A DNA stretch of 63,701 nt from Planctomycetia bacterium (GTDB lineage: Bacteria > Planctomycetota > Planctomycetia > Pirellulales > Thermoguttaceae): positions 104,746 through 168,446 of the forward strand of contig JAUNMR010000004.1 in NCBI GenBank assembly GCA_030537455.1, given 5' to 3'. Of this stretch, positions 18,337 to 27,004 are shown piece after piece. The number at the start of each line of letters is the position of its first letter. The stretch's first letter is position 1. Below the pieces are notes generated by a model. That model was not told the origin of the DNA, did no database searches, and saw nothing but the letters and a program-made list of their open reading frames with translations. A program made the position numbers and the translations under genes.

Positions 18337-19914
18337 ATGGATATTATGTTTGTCGCCAGCGAAGTGGCGCCGTATTCTAAGACAGGCGGTCTTGCCGACG
18401 TGTGCTCAGCTCTACCGAAGGCGCTCGACCACCTAGGACACAATGTCATACTGGTCACGCCCCTTTACAAATGCGTTCGGGAATATTTCCAGCGCATGGC
18501 TCAACCTCTGGAACAACTCTATGGCGTGACCTTAGAGGCGCCGGTCGGCAAGCTAACCAAGCGAGCGGGAGTATGTCGCGCCACGTTGCCCGAGAGCAAT
18601 GTGACGATCTATTTCATCGAGCACGACGACTATTTCAATCGCGACGGTCTCTACAATCAGGGGCAAGTCGACTACCAGGACAACTGCGCGCGCTATTCCT
18701 TCTTCTGTCGTTGCGCCTTAGAGCTGATACGCCGCTTGTCCTTGCACGTCGATATTATCCATGCAAACGACTGGCAAACCGGTCTCATTCCTGTCTTTCT
18801 GGACACGATTTATAAATCGGAAGAAGCGTCGCGCTTTTATGAACAGTCGCAAGTCTCCTGGGGCGAACGCTTTAGACCGCGCATTGACCGCATGATCGAC
18901 GAATATGGCAAGTCGCTCTACGACCACATTAAGACCGTGATAACGATCCACAACTTGCGTCATCAGGGCAAGTTCTGTCGTGACGCTATGGATCTGGTCG
19001 GTCTCGACTGGAGCCTCTTTACCTTTGACAAGTTGGAATTTTACGGTCAACTGAACCTCCTCAAGGCCGGTCTGGTCTTTAGCGACCTGATTACCACGGT
19101 AAGTCCGCGCTACGCAGAAGAGATACAGACAGTCGAGTTCGGCGAACGTCTCCAGGGCGTGCTGCAATGTCGCGCCAGCGATCTGGTTGGCATTCTCAAT
19201 GGCGTCGATATTGACGAATGGAACCCCGCTACGGATCCCACGCTCGCCGCTAATTATGACGTCGACTCCTTCAAAGTCGGCAAAGCGATATGCAAAGCGT
19301 CCCTTCAGAAGAAGGTCGGTCTACCACAGGATCCTGAGACGCCGCTCTTTGGCGTGGTCAGTCGTTTCGACGCACAAAAGGGGCTGGATCTAGTTGCGCA
19401 ATGCGCCCCGACGCTCATTGAAAAGGAACGCGCGCAGTTCGTCGTCCTTGGCTCAGGCGACCGCACGCTGACTAAACGCTTTCTGGAACTAGCGCAACGC
19501 TATCCGAACAATTTCGCGACGCGTACGGAATTTTCTGTGGAGCTATCTCACCAGATCGAGGCGGGTATCGATATCTTCTTAATGCCGAGCCGTTATGAGC
19601 CCTGTGGGCTGAATCAATTCTACAGTCTGCGTTACGGTTCACTACCGGTGGTACGCGACGTCGGAGGTCTGCACGATTCGGTCGTGAACGCCTCTGATGA
19701 GAATATCAACGCCGGCGTGGCAAACGGCTTCCTCTTCTACTGGTCACAAGCGGAGGACATGCTCAGCGCGATTAACTGGGCGCTACACTGCTATCGTCAT
19801 CGCCACAACGACTGGGATAATATGATACGCACGGCAATGTCGACCGATCTGTCCTGGAACCGTAGCGCCAAACGATACGCGGAGCTTTATCAAGATCTCA
19901 TAAAAACTCGGTGA
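18337..19914 (+). CDS. glgA: Glycogen synthase (ADP-glucose starch synthase type)
   Basis: GlgA transfers glucose from ADP-glucose to the growing alpha-1,4-glucan (family GT5). The N-terminus has the diagnostic KTGGLADV at residues 15-22 (ADP-glucose binding). 'HANDWQTGLIPVF' follows near 145, and the C-terminal nucleotide-binding half has GVVSRFDAQKGLDLV and PSRYEPCGLNQFYSLRYG, which carries the catalytic Glu, then VRDVGGLHDSV. The length of 525 residues is somewhat more than the usual 480 because of an insertion around 160-195. The ATG at 18337 has GGGAG about 10 bases upstream; the longer frame from 18286 has no such site. No glgB or glgC is nearby. Confidence 0.92.
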   Translation: MDIMFVASEVAPYSKTGGLADVCSALPKALDHLGHNVILVTPLYKCVREYFQRMAQPLEQLYGVTLEAPVGKLTKRAGVCRATLPESNVTIYFIEHDDYFNRDGLYNQGQVDYQDNCARYSFFCRCALELIRRLSLHVDIIHANDWQTGLIPVFLDTIYKSEEASRFYEQSQVSWGERFRPRIDRMIDEYGKSLYDHIKTVITIHNLRHQGKFCRDAMDLVGLDWSLFTFDKLEFYGQLNLLKAGLVFSDLITTVSPRYAEEIQTVEFGERLQGVLQCRASDLVGILNGVDIDEWNPATDPTLAANYDVDSFKVGKAICKASLQKKVGLPQDPETPLFGVVSRFDAQKGLDLVAQCAPTLIEKERAQFVVLGSGDRTLTKRFLELAQRYPNNFATRTEFSVELSHQIEAGIDIFLMPSRYEPCGLNQFYSLRYGSLPVVRDVGGLHDSVVNASDENINAGVANGFLFYWSQAEDMLSAINWALHCYRHRHNDWDNMIRTAMSTDLSWNRSAKRYAELYQDLIKTR

Positions 19915-19946
19915 CGACAACCAACGACGTAAGTCGATTGTCCAGC

Positions 19947-19975
19947 TTGCAAAACAGAAGCGTCACGCGTAAAAT
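19947..19975 (+). promoter_or_regulatory. Promoter for the gspF-DUF58 pair
   Basis: TTGCAA (19947-19952) and TAAAAT (19970-19975) are spaced by 17 bases, about 80 bases before the gspF start. Confidence 0.5.
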
Positions 19976-20054
19976 AATCAAACGGTCGTTCCCATGCGTT
20001 TGGAAGAAGGAACCACGCCGCAAGGCACGCGCATTGCGGTAGGCGAAAGACGAA

Positions 20055-21269
20055 ATGCCAGATTATATATACAAAGCCAAGACACAATCAGGTAAAGACG
20101 TTACCGGCGTGATCAGCGCCAATACGACCAAAGAAGCGCTCGATCGCCTGTCGACTCAACGTCTTTTTCCGATTTCAGTCGAGGACGCGCATAAAAACGA
20201 CGTCGATCTGTCGAAGTGGTTTCGCAGAAAGCCGCCCGCACGTGCTATCGCGGACTTTCTCACGCAGTTGAGCGAACTATTAGAGAACGGCGTGCCGGTG
20301 CTCACCGCCTTTCAAGCGCTCGGCAAGCAGACGGTCAACCCGGCGTTGCGCGAGGTTGTGATCGATATTGGCGATCAGATCGCCGACGGTCAGAGCGTCG
20401 ACGCCGCCTTTGCCTCCCACAGTAAAGTCTTTGACGACCTCACATTGAGCGTCATACGCGCCGGGGCAGAAGGCGCCTTTTTGGAGTCGGCGCTCAAAAG
20501 AACGGCGAAATTTCTCGAAGACCAAGGGGAATTACGCGCCAAAATTACCGGCGCCATGATTTACCCGACGGTGCTGTGCGTCGTGGGCGTCGTCATTGTC
20601 TCGGTGCTTCTGATCTTCTTTGTGCCAAAATTCGAGCCGATGTTTGAGTCGATCACTGACGCAGGCGACTCTCTGCCGATCTGTACCGTGTTGTTACTAA
20701 ACTTTCGTAATTTATGCGGCAAGTATGGATTGTATATGATCGGCGCTATTGTAGGACTCTTTGTTACCGCGCGCGTGCTCTTGGCGTCGCGCGCCGGGAA
20801 AGTGTTCCTCGACTCCTGGAAACTCAAGTTGCCGATCTTTGGACCGATCGCACAAGGCGCCGCCGTTTCGCGCTTGTGCCGCGTTTTAGGCACGCTACTA
20901 CAAAACGGCGTGCCGATTCTACGCGCGCTGGAGATCAGTTCGCGCTCCACCGGTAACGCGCTACTGCAACGCGCAGTAGAAAAGTCGGTGGAGTCGGTCT
21001 CCTCGGGCGAACCGCTCTCCAAGCCTCTCGGGGAAAGTAAACTCATGCCGCCACAGGCAATGACGATGATCTCAATCTCCGAGGAATCGAACACCATGGA
21101 GAAGGTTCTCGTCAATCTTGCGGACTCTCTGGAGCGCGACTTAGCGCGTAAGCTCGACGTCATGGTGCGTCTACTAGAGCCAATGATGTTGCTCATGCTC
21201 GCAGGCGCGGTCTTCTATATTATTATCGCGCTGTTACTTCCGGTTTTCCAAATGACCAACTCGGTCTGA
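20055..21269 (+). CDS. gspF: Type II secretion system / type IV pilus inner-membrane platform protein (GspF family)
   Basis: GspF is the polytopic inner-membrane platform of type II secretion. The 404 residues start with the typical cytoplasmic strand PDYIYKAKTQSGKDVTG. Two T2SSF repeats follow. The first (about 68-190) ends in a membrane span near 170-195 (VLCVVGVVIVSVLLIFFVPKF). The second (about 270-395) has membrane spans near 222-245 and 375-400 and the conserved 'MISISEESNTMEKVLVNLAD'. The protein is full length. The pseudopilin genes at the right end of the window are probably its partners, although the cluster is split by about 37 kb. A DUF58 gene follows 19 bases later. Confidence 0.92.
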   Translation: MPDYIYKAKTQSGKDVTGVISANTTKEALDRLSTQRLFPISVEDAHKNDVDLSKWFRRKPPARAIADFLTQLSELLENGVPVLTAFQALGKQTVNPALREVVIDIGDQIADGQSVDAAFASHSKVFDDLTLSVIRAGAEGAFLESALKRTAKFLEDQGELRAKITGAMIYPTVLCVVGVVIVSVLLIFFVPKFEPMFESITDAGDSLPICTVLLLNFRNLCGKYGLYMIGAIVGLFVTARVLLASRAGKVFLDSWKLKLPIFGPIAQGAAVSRLCRVLGTLLQNGVPILRALEISSRSTGNALLQRAVEKSVESVSSGEPLSKPLGESKLMPPQAMTMISISEESNTMEKVLVNLADSLERDLARKLDVMVRLLEPMMLLMLAGAVFYIIIALLLPVFQMTNSV

Positions 21270-21288
21270 GCGAGCGTACGGACACAAG

Positions 21289-22185
21289 ATGCAAAATAGC
21301 GAATCGTACCTTGATCCACGCGTCGCACGCACGATTAAGCGTCTGGATCTAAAAGCGCAATTTATCGTTAAAGGTTTTATGCACGGCCTGCATAGCAGTC
21401 CGTTACAGGGTTTTTCGGTTGAATTTAGCGAGCATCGCAAATACGAGCACGGCGACGATCCCAAAGATATCGACTGGCGTCTTTACGCGCGCACAGATAA
21501 GTATTACGTAAAGAAATACGAAGCAGAAACCAATATGACGGGCTGGCTTGTGGTCGACAGTAGCGCGTCAATGGGTTATTCGTACCAGGGCGAGCTCACG
21601 AAGTTCGACTACGCCGTCTCACTGGTCGCGGCGTTGTGTTATCTCATGATATATCGCCAGGATCCGGTGGGGCTTGTCGCCTTTAACGAGAAGATAGCGC
21701 GTTCGTTACCGCCGCGATCGCGTCGCACCCAATTTGCCGATATCCTTTCGACGCTGTCGAATCTGCGTCCGGTCGGTCAGACCAATGTCGCGGCGTCCCT
21801 AGCGCAACTCGCGGGTCTACTCAAACGCGCGTCCCTTGTTATGGTCTTTTCCGACCTACTGGACGATTACGAGCAAACGCTACGGTCGGTCTATCGTCTT
21901 CGTCACGCCGGTCACGACGTAATTCTCTTTCACATTCTCGACCCGGCGGAGGCGTCCTTTCCGTTCCGCGGCGCGGTCGACCTAGAAGATCCCGAGACGG
22001 GCGAGAGAATTGTGGTCGACGCCGACGCCATTCGCGCGGACTATCTCAAAGAATTAGAAGAATTTAGAGCAAAGTGGCGCGCGGAAGCGTCCCACTCAAA
22101 GTTCGATTTCGTCGAACTGGACGCTTCCACGCCATTTGACAAAGCGCTCTTGGAATATCTCACCGCGCGCGCTCAACGGCGCTAA
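21289..22185 (+). CDS. DUF58 domain protein (von Willebrand A-like)
   Basis: The central DUF58 signature is present: 'EFSEHRKYEHGDDPKDIDWR' followed by LYARTDKYYVKKYEAE, near residues 45-80. A vWA-type fold follows with a MIDAS-like DSSASMGYS near 92-100 and 'VMVFSDLLDDYE' near 185. DUF58 proteins usually occur with MoxR-type ATPases and act in assembly or maturation of envelope complexes. No MoxR gene is adjacent here; the partner gene is gspF, 19 bases upstream. No membrane span is present, so the protein is probably cytoplasmic. Its last codons overlap by four bases with the convergent RicT-like gene. Confidence 0.85.
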   Translation: MQNSESYLDPRVARTIKRLDLKAQFIVKGFMHGLHSSPLQGFSVEFSEHRKYEHGDDPKDIDWRLYARTDKYYVKKYEAETNMTGWLVVDSSASMGYSYQGELTKFDYAVSLVAALCYLMIYRQDPVGLVAFNEKIARSLPPRSRRTQFADILSTLSNLRPVGQTNVAASLAQLAGLLKRASLVMVFSDLLDDYEQTLRSVYRLRHAGHDVILFHILDPAEASFPFRGAVDLEDPETGERIVVDADAIRADYLKELEEFRAKWRAEASHSKFDFVELDASTPFDKALLEYLTARAQRR

Positions 22186-23120
22186 CGCTTGTCGCGACGC
22201 GGCTTTTTAACCTCATGGTCGTGCTGACGACCCTCACGATGTGGTTTTGACTCGTTAGAGCGCTCCTGGGCGTCGTCGAAAAACTCATTGTTTTCGCCCG
22301 CGCTAAAGGAAGGATCGAACTCGTCGATACCAACGCTAGCGCGACGACCGTCTTCGAACTCCACCACAACGCGACGCGCAATGAGCTCCTGTGCGACGAC
22401 ACGACCGAACTCTTGACCGAGTTTAACGCGTCGACCGATCGGAGGCGCTTGACTGTAAAGCTCGCGATAATATTCGTGTTCGAACCGTAGGCAACATTTC
22501 AACTTACCGCAACGTCCGGTCACTTTGGTCGGATCGAGCGTGGATTTCTGCAGTTTCACAAGTTTCATTGAGACCGGGGGCATTGTCGCAAGGAAGTAAC
22601 GACAGCAGATTTCACGCCCACAGTCTCCCACGTCCGCTAGCAGACGCGTTTCGTCGCGCGGTCCGATCTGTTTCATTTCGATTTTCGTCTGGAATTCAGC
22701 GGCAAGCGCGCGTACAAGTTCGCGAAAGTCAATGCGACCGTCCGCAACGTAGTAGACGATTATACGCTCTTGACCGAGAATGCGTTCCACCAGCGCAAGC
22801 GTGAGCTTGATCTTCATACGCGTGACGATCTTTACGCAACGCTTGTAGTCGTCCTGTTTCAACTGGGTCAGTTCAGCCATATCCACGACGTCCTCGGGTA
22901 AGGCGCGTCGCACATATCGCAGAACACCCTTAGCATTGGCGAGGCGGTCGCACGCGGCTTTGTCGCCGCTGAAAGGACACAGAACCGTGGCAAGTTCATG
23001 TCCTCGAGGCGTTTCAATGACGATCAAATCGCCATGACTGAGCGCTGGTTCCGAAGAAGGAAAAGACTCGAGCGTACCGCGATAACGCATTACGCCATAA
23101 CGCACTACATAAGAATCCAT
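22182..23120 (-). CDS. ricT: PSP1/RicT (YaaT-like) regulatory iron-sulfur protein
   Basis: The protein carries the PSP1 C-terminal homology domain. This family (RicT/YaaT in Bacillus subtilis) supports maturation of mRNA and phosphorelay control as part of the RicAFT complex, which binds Fe-S clusters. The sequence shows the family's cysteine clusters: CGREICCRYFL near residues 168-178 and CGKLKCCLRFE near 204-214, with PTKVTGRCGK between. An upstream 'GDLIVIETPRGHELATVL' strand region is also typical. About 55 C-terminal residues are charged and probably disordered (rich in Asn, Glu, Lys, Arg and His). RicA and RicF partners are not nearby. The exact role in this organism is unproven. Confidence 0.82.
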   Translation of the reverse strand: MDSYVVRYGVMRYRGTLESFPSSEPALSHGDLIVIETPRGHELATVLCPFSGDKAACDRLANAKGVLRYVRRALPEDVVDMAELTQLKQDDYKRCVKIVTRMKIKLTLALVERILGQERIIVYYVADGRIDFRELVRALAAEFQTKIEMKQIGPRDETRLLADVGDCGREICCRYFLATMPPVSMKLVKLQKSTLDPTKVTGRCGKLKCCLRFEHEYYRELYSQAPPIGRRVKLGQEFGRVVAQELIARRVVVEFEDGRRASVGIDEFDPSFSAGENNEFFDDAQERSNESKPHREGRQHDHEVKKPRRDKR

Positions 23121-23284
23121 CAGCGATATCCGTAGTTGCGTCGTGAACTAACGGCACAACGCAAAGAGGGGGGGCGCACAAGGGCGCAATCAACGTGGAA
23201 AAAGCACGCGCGCCGCTGAACACGAGGTCAAACCGGCGCGCGCACAAAGAGTTAGCACACTGTCAAGTTACCAGACAAGGAAAC

Positions 23285-24760
23285 TTAGAAGAGTTCGTCG
23301 ATCGGATCGTAACCGTTCTGATAAACCGGCTTAACCAAATCAGCCACGCCGGGGGTCTTGAGTTCGTCAAGGTTGAGAATACGCAGTTTTTCCGCGTCCC
23401 AAAGAACCTTTTCGCCCTGACCGTTCGCGGCGGTCCAGATCGAAAGATTGCCGAGCAGAATCGTTTCGGTCAGAGGTCCGGCATGATTCGGGAAGTTCGA
23501 CCAGCAGATCTCCGGCTTGCCTTCCCAAATCGCGGTAAACCATTCGTACTTATGACGCGCGTCGTCGCCGCGACCTTGGTCGTCGATCGGCGCAATAACG
23601 AATTCCGTTTTGTCTTCGGGAATGCGCGCGAGCGGTTTGCCGTCTTCTGCGTGGAACTCGCCATTGAGACCTGCGCCTTTGGAGCCAATGACGAAAGTAC
23701 CGTTATCGCCAACATTTTTAAAGCCGTACTTCGAGGTAAGTTCCGCCGCGGGCGTTTGGGAGGAATCATACCATACGAACTTAATGGGTCCGCGCCAATC
23801 GTTGGCGGGAAATTCGAAGGTCGCGGTGGAACTGGCGGGGAAGGAGTCGAAATCGTGACCGGAGCTGGTCGCGACCACGCTAGTCGGGTTGCGAAGGTCG
23901 ACCGCCTTAAAGATCATATTGACGTTATGGCACGCCATATCGCCGAGCGCGCCGGTGCCGAAATCCCACCAACCGCGCCAACGGAAGTCATGATAATCGC
24001 CGGGCCAGAATTCGCGTTTGGGCGCTACGCCGAGCCAAGCGTCCCAATCGAGATTCTTAAGCGCTTCAGCGATCTGCTGACGCTTTTCTTCCAGGAGTTC
24101 GTTCACGACTTCGGGGTCGTCTTCGTCTTTTTTCGTCTGTTCCGTGAAGCGTTCCATCGTCATCGTGCGGTTCGGCGCTTGGGGCCAAATCGGACGGTTC
24201 GTCCAGACATGGACTTCGGAAATTTCACCAATCACGCCCGCGCGATATTGCGCGGCGTTTTTACGAAGACCGTCGTCGACGCTACCCTGGTTGCCCATTT
24301 GGGAGCAGACGCCATGTTTCTTCGCCAATTCGCCGAGCCAACGCGCTTCGTAAATCGTACGAGTAAGGGGCTTTTGCGTGTAGACGTGCTTGCCGCGCTT
24401 AATGGCCGCGGCGGTGATAATCGCGTGCATGTGGTCAGGCGTACTGATCGTGCAGGCGTCGATTTTATCGCCGAGAGTATCGAAGAGTTCACGATAGTCG
24501 ACAAAGGTTTGCGCGTCTTTGAATTCGTTCTTTTTCCCTTCGAGGGTACGCCGATCGACGTCGCAAAGCGCGACGACCTTCCCGTAATAGCCGGCATGCG
24601 TGATATCGCCGCCGCCTTTACCGCCGACGCCGATACCAGCGACCGCGACGCCTTCTAGAGCAGAAGCGCGCGCTTGTTTACGCGTATTGCCACAAGCAAC
24701 GAGAAACCCGGCGCCGGCAACGGCGGACGCCTTAATAAAATCACGACGACTTGTTTGCAT
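23285..24760 (-). CDS. Tat-exported Gfo/Idh/MocA family oxidoreductase
   Basis: The N-terminus MQTSRRDFIKASAVAGAG is a twin-arginine signal followed by a lipobox-like LVACG. The protein is therefore exported folded with its NAD(P) cofactor and may be lipid-anchored. The Rossmann part has VAGIGVGGKGGGDI and 'VVALCDVDRRTLEGKK'. The family's EKP is replaced by QKP in 'KHVYTQKPLTRT', as is common in the secreted planctomycete branch. 'GCDFGTGALGDMACH'-type sequence (here WDFGTGALGDMACHNVN) is also characteristic. The ATG at 24760 has AGGA upstream and gives the complete Tat signal; a longer frame from 24802 does not. The substrate is unknown; a periplasmic polysaccharide-related role is likely. 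Confidence 0.85.
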   Translation of the reverse strand: MQTSRRDFIKASAVAGAGFLVACGNTRKQARASALEGVAVAGIGVGGKGGGDITHAGYYGKVVALCDVDRRTLEGKKNEFKDAQTFVDYRELFDTLGDKIDACTISTPDHMHAIITAAAIKRGKHVYTQKPLTRTIYEARWLGELAKKHGVCSQMGNQGSVDDGLRKNAAQYRAGVIGEISEVHVWTNRPIWPQAPNRTMTMERFTEQTKKDEDDPEVVNELLEEKRQQIAEALKNLDWDAWLGVAPKREFWPGDYHDFRWRGWWDFGTGALGDMACHNVNMIFKAVDLRNPTSVVATSSGHDFDSFPASSTATFEFPANDWRGPIKFVWYDSSQTPAAELTSKYGFKNVGDNGTFVIGSKGAGLNGEFHAEDGKPLARIPEDKTEFVIAPIDDQGRGDDARHKYEWFTAIWEGKPEICWSNFPNHAGPLTETILLGNLSIWTAANGQGEKVLWDAEKLRILNLDELKTPGVADLVKPVYQNGYDPIDELF

Positions 24761-24927
24761 TTGTTTAGTCCTAATAGTTCTGAAATGAATTATGCCAAAC
24801 ACGCGGAGGCGACAACATCGACGCGTCGCGCAACGACAAGCGTAAACGCGACGCGTCAGGGATTATTGTGCAGGCGACGCATTGAAAATCAAGAGCGTCA
24901 TGAAAAAAAGGTGAAAAAGAACAACGA

Positions 24928-26691
24928 TTATTTCGCGTTCTTCGCCGCGGTAAAGCGCGCGTTGGTACGACGTTCCTCTTGTAACGCCTGCGCCAGTTCA
25001 CTGACGACGGTATCGACGGACACGAGAGAAGAATTTTCATCCCATCGCCATTTGACTTCGACCTGCCCATCGGCGAGGCTCTTGCCGAGCGTAATTCTCA
25101 CGGGGAAGCCAATGAGGTCGGCGTCCTTGAACTTCACGCCGGGACGTTGGTCGCGGTCGTCGAGAATAACGTCGACGCCGAGCGCTTGGAGATCGTCAGT
25201 AATCTTTTCGGCCACGGTCATGACCTCGGGGTCAGACGCCTTAACAGGGCAGACGCATACCTCATAGGGCGCAAGCGCGACCGGCCAGATCAGACCATTG
25301 TCGTCGTGGCTGGTTTCCGCAAGACCCGCAATAATACGGTTTACGCCAATACCATAGCAACCCATAATAATTGTCTGTTGCGCCAGGGCGTCGTCGAGAT
25401 ATTTCCCATTGAGCGCGTCGGTGTATTTCGTGCCGAGTTTAAAGACGTGCCCGACTTCGATCGCGTTCTGCATTGTGAGCGCCTCGCCGCAGTGCGGGCA
25501 AGGGTCGCCAACCAGAGCGTTGCGCAGGTCGGCGTAGACGTCGACGGTAAAATCGCGATCGACATTGACGTTCACCAGATGCTTTTGCGCCTCGTTCGCG
25601 CCTACGATAAAATTGACCATCTCTTTGAGCGCATGATCCGCAACGATCTTGATCTTTTCCTTGAGCGCAACCGGGCCGGCAAATCCCACGGGCGCGCCAG
25701 TAACACGACGAATCGTGTCTTCGTCCGCCAGTTCGACTTTATCGGCGTTGAGCGCGCGACGCAATTTGTTTTCATTAACGTCGCAATCGCCGCGCACCAG
25801 CGCCGCCACCGGGACGCCGTCGACGTTATAGATCAGAGTCTTAACAAGCTTTTTCGGTTTAGCCTTGAGGAAGGCGCAGACCTGTTCAATCGTGTGCGCG
25901 CCGGGAGTGTCGAGCGTTGCAATTTCTTTGAGCGCGACGTTTTCGGGACGCTTGTAGTCGATCGCGCCGATTTGTGCCTTTTCAACGTTCGCCGCATAGC
26001 GACATTTCGGACAGAAGACGACGTTGTCTTCGCCATTGGTTGAGGGAATCATGAACTCGTGAGAGCCGTCGCCGCCGATCGCGCCTGATTCTGCTTCCAC
26101 AGGAAGATAGGGAACGCCGCAACGTTCGAAGATCTTGCAGTAGGTTGCGTACATCTTCTTATAAGTTTCGTCGAGCGATTCCAGAGTGGCGTGGAAGCTA
26201 TAGGCGTCCTTCATAAGGAATTCGCTGGTGCGCAAGACGCCGAACTTCGGGCGTTCTTCGTTGCGGAACTTCGTTTGGATTTGATAGAGAATCAGCGGAA
26301 GTTGGCGATAGCTCGATACATATTGCGCCACGATATTGGTCACTTCCTCTTCATGGGTAGGGCAAAAGACCACGGGGGTTTCGGTACCGCCGCGCGTGAG
26401 CGTCGTTTTAATTAGGACGTTCCCGAACGCTTCAACGCGATTAGTCTGCTCATAGAGAGAACGAGGACACAGCGCCGTCATACCGATTTCCGACGCTCCG
26501 GTCTTGTCCATTTCCTCGCGAACGATGTGGATCGCCTTATTGAGCGCGCGCCAACCCAACGGCAGATAAGCGTAAGCGCCTGCCATGACCTGCGAGATCA
26601 TACCGGCGCGTAACATAAAGATATGGCTCGGGATTTCAGCGCCTTTGGGCGTTTCCTTCATAGTCGGAATGAGCGTCTGCGACCATTTCAT
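24928..26691 (-). CDS. proS: Prolyl-tRNA synthetase, bacterial type with editing domain
   Basis: ProS charges tRNA-Pro. The class II catalytic core shows motif 2 (TKFRNEERPKFGVLRTSEF) and motif 3 (GCYGIGVNRIIAGLAE). An insertion of about 170 residues (near 230-400) matches the YbaK-like editing domain that hydrolyses Ala-tRNA-Pro, with KTLIYNVDGVPVAALVRGD and GAPVGFAGPVAL. The anticodon-binding domain follows (YEVCVCPVKASDPEV to LGKSLADGQVEVKWR). At 587 residues it matches the long bacterial form (572 in E. coli). The start is the first ATG, MKWSQTLIPTMKETP, as in homologues. The gene stands alone; a probable promoter is at 26805-26832. Confidence 0.95.
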   Translation of the reverse strand: MKWSQTLIPTMKETPKGAEIPSHIFMLRAGMISQVMAGAYAYLPLGWRALNKAIHIVREEMDKTGASEIGMTALCPRSLYEQTNRVEAFGNVLIKTTLTRGGTETPVVFCPTHEEEVTNIVAQYVSSYRQLPLILYQIQTKFRNEERPKFGVLRTSEFLMKDAYSFHATLESLDETYKKMYATYCKIFERCGVPYLPVEAESGAIGGDGSHEFMIPSTNGEDNVVFCPKCRYAANVEKAQIGAIDYKRPENVALKEIATLDTPGAHTIEQVCAFLKAKPKKLVKTLIYNVDGVPVAALVRGDCDVNENKLRRALNADKVELADEDTIRRVTGAPVGFAGPVALKEKIKIVADHALKEMVNFIVGANEAQKHLVNVNVDRDFTVDVYADLRNALVGDPCPHCGEALTMQNAIEVGHVFKLGTKYTDALNGKYLDDALAQQTIIMGCYGIGVNRIIAGLAETSHDDNGLIWPVALAPYEVCVCPVKASDPEVMTVAEKITDDLQALGVDVILDDRDQRPGVKFKDADLIGFPVRITLGKSLADGQVEVKWRWDENSSLVSVDTVVSELAQALQEERRTNARFTAAKNAK

Positions 26692-26804
26692 GAAAAATTC
26701 TCCTCAAACAACAAGCGCCGCACGCGCAGGGGGAATAAACAGTAGTAAGACGGCAAATCTAAGCGCGCGAGTAACGTAAGAACCGCGCGATCAGAGTCGA
26801 TTCA

Positions 26805-26832
26805 ATTATACGAGTCGCGCGCGCTTTATAAA
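26805..26832 (-). promoter_or_regulatory. Candidate promoter for proS
   Basis: On the minus strand TATAAT (26810-26805) is preceded at 16 bases by TTTATA (26832-26827), about 115 bases upstream of proS. The rest of the 26692-27004 gap holds only the terminator at 26925-26967. Confidence 0.4.
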
Positions 26833-26924
26833 GGGGTAATGTTACGGTATTTCTAACGTTCAACTCATGCGTAGCGCGGCGTCGACGCCACAGCGCGTAC
26901 ACGACGACCGCGCCGCCAAGGCAA

Positions 26925-26967
26925 TAAAAAAAGAGGAACGCATAGCGCTGACGCGTTCCTCTTTTGT
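26925..26967 (-). terminator. Intrinsic terminator, effective on the minus strand, after the 950-residue solenoid gene
   Basis: A 13-base-pair perfect stem (26929-26941 with 26953-26965) is flanked by A-runs on its left and Ts on its right. It could stop transcription in both directions; the gene ending at 27005 on the minus strand is the obvious user. Confidence 0.85.
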
Positions 26968-27004
26968 GTCAATTGTTGCATCGCTACATTAGCGCGTGGG
27001 CGAG

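Noticed and set aside
23195..24658. 487-codon plus-strand frame antisense to the Tat oxidoreductase
   Set aside because: The minus strand encodes a complete Gfo/Idh protein with all motifs; the plus frame has no recognisable family.
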